A stretch of DNA of 64,000 nucleotides from Ciborinia camelliae (Eukaryota > Ascomycota > Leotiomycetes > Helotiales > Sclerotiniaceae): contig JANPYM010000013.1 in NCBI GenBank assembly GCA_025890175.1, forward strand, positions 1,812,270-1,876,269, read 5' to 3'. Of the stretch, positions 59,041 to 64,000 are shown in pieces. Within the stretch, counting starts at the first letter, position 1. Every line of letters begins with the position of its first letter. The notes under the pieces were generated by a model, which saw only the letters and a list, made by a program, of their open reading frames with translations, searched no databases and had not been told where the DNA came from. The position numbers were made by a program, and so were the translations under genes.

Positions 59041-61560
59041 ATCGTCATTTTTCACCTTTTTCATTTTAAATTATCTTTATAACTTTCCAATCAATTGATC
59101 TAAAATTTTATATATATATTTATTTTTATATAAAATTAAATAAAAATTAAATAGTTTATTTTTAAAAATTTAATTGATCTTAATAATTAAAATTAAAATT
59201 GAAAATATTTAAAATTTTCAAAAATCCTAAAAATCGCTAACAAAAACATTAAAAATCTCATTTTTTTTAATTGATCAACTTTATATTACGGATCTAAAGG
59301 CAATAAAAACAAAAGAAATATTTGGACATAGAATTTAGGCTTGAAGCTGGTGTATTGGTAATCATTAATATTTGACATCAATCAATGACGAATTTTTGGT
59401 ATAATATTTAATTTATAAAATATTAATATATACAAAATAGATTTATATAATTAAACAAAAAGGTTTTAGAAATCTATAAAGCTTTATATTGGATAAGGTA
59501 TTATTGTTTAAATAACGATTAATGGTGTATCACCAATTATTTAAAAAATAATAAAAATTTTATTTAAAAAATAATAAAAAGTTTTAAAACTATTATTAAT
59601 TTAATTGATTTTTTATATTTTTTATTTTAATAATTTTTTTTATTTTATTTAAAAAATAATTTGTTAATTAGATTAATAATATTTAAAATAATATTAAAAA
59701 TAAAAAATATTTTTGTATTTGTTTAATAAAGCATTAAAATTAACAATGTACGAAATAATATCATCAACGAATTTTATATACACCAACAAAGTGTAAATCC
59801 TTTTTCAGAATTTAAAGAATCTTTGAAAAAAAACTTTTATAATGTTTTAAAACGATAAATATAAAATATAAGGGATAATATAAAAATTATAAACGAAATT
59901 ATAATTTGATTTATTTAAATGCAAAAAATCGCTAAGATATTGATAATTTTTAACAATATGTTGCTTGCCCACCCCAAATCAAATATTAAATCTTCAAAAT
60001 TTTAAAAACTACCCCAATATAAAAAAACAAACATTTTTTAGGCAAAAAATTTTTTTTTTTAAATTAAAATGATATTTCGAAATAATAACGAATATTATTT
60101 TTTTATTAATATTTAAAAAATAAATTATATAATATAATATTTTGAAAAACGCTTTTTGGTAATATAATATTAATTTATTAATATAATCTAATCGAATAAT
60201 ATTATATAAACAAAATTTAAAAAATATATATATAATATAATTCTAAATAAAAGAAATTAATAATATATAGTAATTATTCAAATACTAAAAACTAAATAAC
60301 ATTCGGAACAAAGTATAAATGATTTTATTTTTTATTTAAATAATTTGGAAAAAAATATAAAATATAAAGCAAATAATATATATTATAAACAATTGTTTAT
60401 TAATTTTTGTTTTAATATAAATAAAAGGATATTTAAATCTTTTCGATAATCCGAAATACAAAAAAAACTTATAAAATAAATATATAAATTAAAAAACGTT
60501 AATTAAATATATTATTTTATTAATATTATAAATTATTGTTTTAAAAAAATATATAATATTTTATTATATTATTTAAATTTTGTTTAGTTTTTTTATAAAT
60601 TATAAAAAAGTAATAAAAATATTATATTAATAGGATTTGTTAAAATCAAAACAAAATTAAATTGAAAAACTATACAAAAAAACTAATTAATAAAAAAAAC
60701 CTAATATTAAAAATATCAAAAAAAATTAATAAAATATTATTAATATTAATAAATAAACTATTATATTATTATTTATAAAAATCTGTTTAAATATTAATAT
60801 TATCAAAAAAAATATTCCAAAAAAAACTGTTTCGAAAAAAAAATGGATTTATATCAACAAAAAAACGTTAAATCTTTTTAATAAAAAAATAATAAAATAT
60901 ATTAATAAAAAAACAATAAAATTTAATAATTGTTTTAAATATTTTTGTAATTTTAAGTTTAAATAAAAAAAAATATATTATTATTATTATTATTATTATA
61001 TTTAAATCAAAATATCAATCGATGGTATTTTATTGCCTTATTAATTTAAACGTTCAAATTAATATAGTTTAACAAAATAAATATATTAAATAAAATTAAA
61101 AATCTATATTAGGGAAAGGTATATTTTTAATATTTACGTTAAAAATTTATATTCTTATTTATAAAGATTATTAATTTATTGTAAAAATAATAAATATATT
61201 AAAAAATAAAAAAATATATATTTATTAATTTATTTCAATTATTTTGAATTTTTTTTATATAAATATAATTTTGAGTTTTTTATAATTAAAAACAATAAAT
61301 TCTAAAATCGATTAATAATCGATAAAACTTTGTTTTCGATCCGATTTAAAATCTATTAAAATTATTTTGGTACAAAAAATCTACTAGGAAATAAGCAAAA
61401 GGATATTAACTTTGATTTTATAATTAAATTAAATATTTAATTCCAAAAGAATATAAGCGGAGTGTAGAATTCTTATTTTGGGGATTTTTGGTATTTCAAA
61501 TAAATATAAGAATTTAAAATAGACTTTTTTAAAAAAAAAAAGTGGATTATTATTTAATTA
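59041..61560. other. Extremely AT-rich block (RIP-like), upstream part of a decayed retroelement
   Basis: A and T make up the great majority of bases, with TA dinucleotides abundant and stop codons in every frame. Short GC-bearing islands remain (for example near 59280-59380 and 59960-60000). No LTR, gag or protease could be recognised, but the position upstream of a plus-strand pol makes this their expected place. An ATT tract occurs at about 60980-61000. Confidence 0.6.
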
Positions 61561-64000
61561 TTATTTGATAAAATATCAAATTGAATTAAAACTAAATATT
61601 ATTTTTTTATAAAGCCTAATATATATTTTTTCAAAAAAAAAATTATTAATTTTAAAAAAATATTTAAAAAAATATTAATTAAAAAAATAGATTCGTTGTT
61701 TAATAAACTTTATTAGAGCCCCAATTATATTTATTTTAAAAAAGAATAAAAGTTATTGGTTATATATTGATTATAAGGGGTTAAACTGGATAATTAAGAA
61801 GAACTGGATATTCTTATTTTTAATTAATAAATTCCTTGATTGATTATAAAAAAATATTATTTTTATTAAATTAAATTTAAAAGATATATATTATCAAATT
61901 CGAATTTGGATAAAAAACAAATAAAAAATAATATTTCGTATTTATTATAAACAATTTAAATATCTAATTATATTATTTAATTTTATAAATACCTTTACTA
62001 TTTTTCAAATTTATATTAATCAAACCCTTATAAAATTGATAAATACTATATATATAATATATTTCAATAATATATTAATTTATTTAATAAATATCTAATA
62101 GTATATTAATAATATTTGTTAAATATTCGAAAAACTAATTATTTATAAATTTTATATAAAATTTAAAAAATATATATTTAATAACAAAAAAATCGAATTT
62201 TTAAAATTTATAATATCAAATAATAATATTATTATAAAACTTAATAAAATTAAAATTATTATTAAATAGTTTATTTTTAATATTTTAAAAAAAATTCAAA
62301 TTTTCCTAAACTTTATAAATTTTTATTAACAATTTATTAAAAAATATTCAAAAATAATTAATGGAATAACAATATTATTTAAAAAAATTAAAAAAAAAAA
62401 GATTATAAATATTTTTATATAAAATATAAAAATATAAATATTTTTTGAAATATTAAAAACAATATTTATTACTATATCAATACTACAACATTTTTAATCG
62501 AATTTTAAAATAATAATCAAAATAAATATATCAAAATTCATTTTAGAATATATACTTTTTCAATTATTCGAAAAAAAATCTAATTTAAAAGAATTATTAT
62601 AATAACATTTTATAATATTTTATTTTAAAAAACTAAATTTTATAAAACAATGTTATATAATTTATAATTAAAAATTATTAGCGATATATATTATATTTTA
62701 TAAATAACGGTATTATATTATGGATAATTGTTATATTATCATTATAAAAACAGATTATAATAACCTCCAATATTTTATAATTAAGAAAAAATTAAATAAT
62801 AAATAAATCAAATAGGCTAAAATATTTGTTATATACAATTTTGAAATTAAATATAAAACTAAAAAATCAAATTTAGTAAACAAATTATCGAAATAATTGA
62901 ATTATTTTAATAATCCAAAAGGTAATAATAAAATATTTTCAATATTAAAAAATAAATTAAGAAATATAGTAATTTTGATTAAAATATATTATTATTTAAA
63001 TATAAAATAATTATTTTTATAAAATGTTATAAATCTTTTTTAAAAAAAAAAAAATTATTTATTTTTTTATAATTCAAAAAGGTTATTAACAAAAACTAAT
63101 TACAAATAATCGATACCCTATTAGATAATTAATATTATGGTTAAAAATAAAACGGTATTAAATATTATATCAAAACCTATAAAAAATACTTTATTATAAT
63201 TATAGAAATATAATAAATTTATAAAAAATAAAAAATATATTAAATAAAGATAAAAATTTATTAAAAACATTTTATTATAATAAATAAATATTAAAAAAAT
63301 AATTATTTATAATAAGGTTACCTTTATATTATTAGATTTTATTATAAAAATAAAAATTCTAAAAACTTATTATAATAACTTAATAAAAAAATATTGAAAT
63401 ATAAGAAAAATATTAAAAATATTAAAAAAAAAATATTTTTAATAAAATATAAAAAAAAAATATTAAAGAATATATTAAAATTTATATAATATATTAATAT
63501 TTAATAATAAAATATTATTGATTATATAATAAATTAAAAACATTTTTTTTTTTTATAAAACTTTGAAAAAAGATAATTATAAATTTTATTATAGATTTAT
63601 TTTTTTCAAAAATTGAAAAATATATTTACAATACAGTTTTTATAATAATTAATAAATTTACAAAACTAATAAGATATATATTTATTATAAAAACTATTAA
63701 TTCATTTAAATTAACAAAAATATTATTTATATATATATTTAAAAACTTCGATACACTAAAAAATATTATTTCAAATAAAAAACTGCAATTTGTAAGTTAT
63801 TTTTGGAAAAGCTTAATATTTTATCTTCACATTCGTTAAAAACTATTAATAGCATTTTATCTTCAAATTAACAAATAAATTGAATAATAAAATCAGAATC
63901 TTATATATTATATTATATATTATTTGAATTAAAGACAGAATAATTGGACGTTATTGTTATCTTTGGCAGAATTTATATATAATATTAGCTAATATAATGC
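61561..64000 (+). mobile_element. Degraded Ty3/gypsy LTR retrotransposon, pol region (RT, RNase H, integrase)
   Basis: Despite heavy decay, plus-strand translations keep the order of a Ty3/gypsy polyprotein. At about 61725-62040 there are reverse transcriptase fragments (WLYIDYKGLNWIIKKNW, IKLNLKDIYYQIRI). At about 62740-62930 are the RNase H end and connection (TDYNNLQYFIIKK, NFEIKYKTKKSN). At about 63540-63840 is the integrase core (INFIIDLFF, NKKLQFVSYFWKSL), and at 63930-63990 the piece NNWTLLLSLAEFIYN. Many in-frame stops and C-to-T-type changes fit RIP. RT before RNase H before integrase distinguishes it from Ty1/copia. The element runs past the right edge, and no LTR was found. It cannot be active. 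Confidence 0.88.

Noticed and set aside
1..64000. tRNA, rRNA and CRISPR arrays
   Set aside because: No tRNA-like A/B boxes with cloverleaf potential, rRNA core or spaced direct repeats were seen by eye; a tRNAscan or Rfam search would be decisive.

Overview
The window looks like nuclear DNA of a filamentous ascomycete. Genes carry short introns (about 46-180 bp) with GTAWGT donors and CTAAC/CTAAT branch points. A NIMA kinase, a DASH-type cryptochrome, fungal STAND (NACHT) remnants and a 2EXR protein are present. The right end is an extremely AT-rich block holding a Ty3/gypsy element decayed in the manner of repeat-induced point mutation (RIP). A leotiomycete such as Botrytis or Sclerotinia fits, but that is inference. 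Exon structures were worked out by hand from splice signals, reading phase and family similarity.

Layout. 1-0.9 kb: left-edge NACHT pseudogene (minus). 3.0-4.7 kb: MFS sugar transporter (plus). 6.3-6.5 kb: MITE-like inverted-repeat element. 7.0-8.2 kb: unrecognised two-exon gene (minus). 8.2-16.2 kb: gene-free, microsatellite-dense stretch. 16.2-18.3 kb: cryptochrome DASH with an RGG tail (plus). 20.9-23.3 kb: NIMA-type kinase (minus), divergent from an ankyrin-BTB/BTB gene (23.7-25.8 kb, plus). 26.0-26.8 kb: small four-exon gene. 28.5-30.4 kb: second dead NACHT gene (minus). 31.1-32.8 kb: two tandem GNAT acetyltransferases (plus). 33.8-34.8 kb: mitochondrial-type hotdog thioesterase (plus). 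37.2-39.5 kb: secreted six-exon GMC oxidoreductase related to the cellobiose dehydrogenase flavodomain (minus). 42.2-42.9 kb: unrecognised pseudogene. 45.6-46.5 kb: calmodulin-like gene. 47.0-48.1 kb: 2EXR gene. 49.2-51.2 kb: protein kinase (minus). 52.4-54.3 kb: CorA-like membrane protein (minus). 54.8-55.6 kb: two tiny paralogous genes (minus). 57.7-59.0 kb: broken C2H2 zinc-finger gene (minus), running into the AT-rich block. 59.0-64.0 kb: AT-rich block with degraded Ty3/gypsy reverse transcriptase, RNase H and integrase.

Two styles of region alternate. The housekeeping and metabolic part (3-40 kb) is intact. The right third (42-64 kb) is accessory: dead genes, a kinase, a CorA-like protein, miniature paralogues and a zinc-finger relic of the type that accompanies fungal STAND/heterokaryon-incompatibility loci, next to a RIP-mutated retroelement. 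All three STAND or STAND-associated genes in the window are disabled by frameshifts or stops. The most interesting leads are the pair of tiny paralogues and their kinase/CorA/zinc-finger neighbourhood, the calmodulin-like gene with a GC-AG intron and an extended linker, and the MITE.
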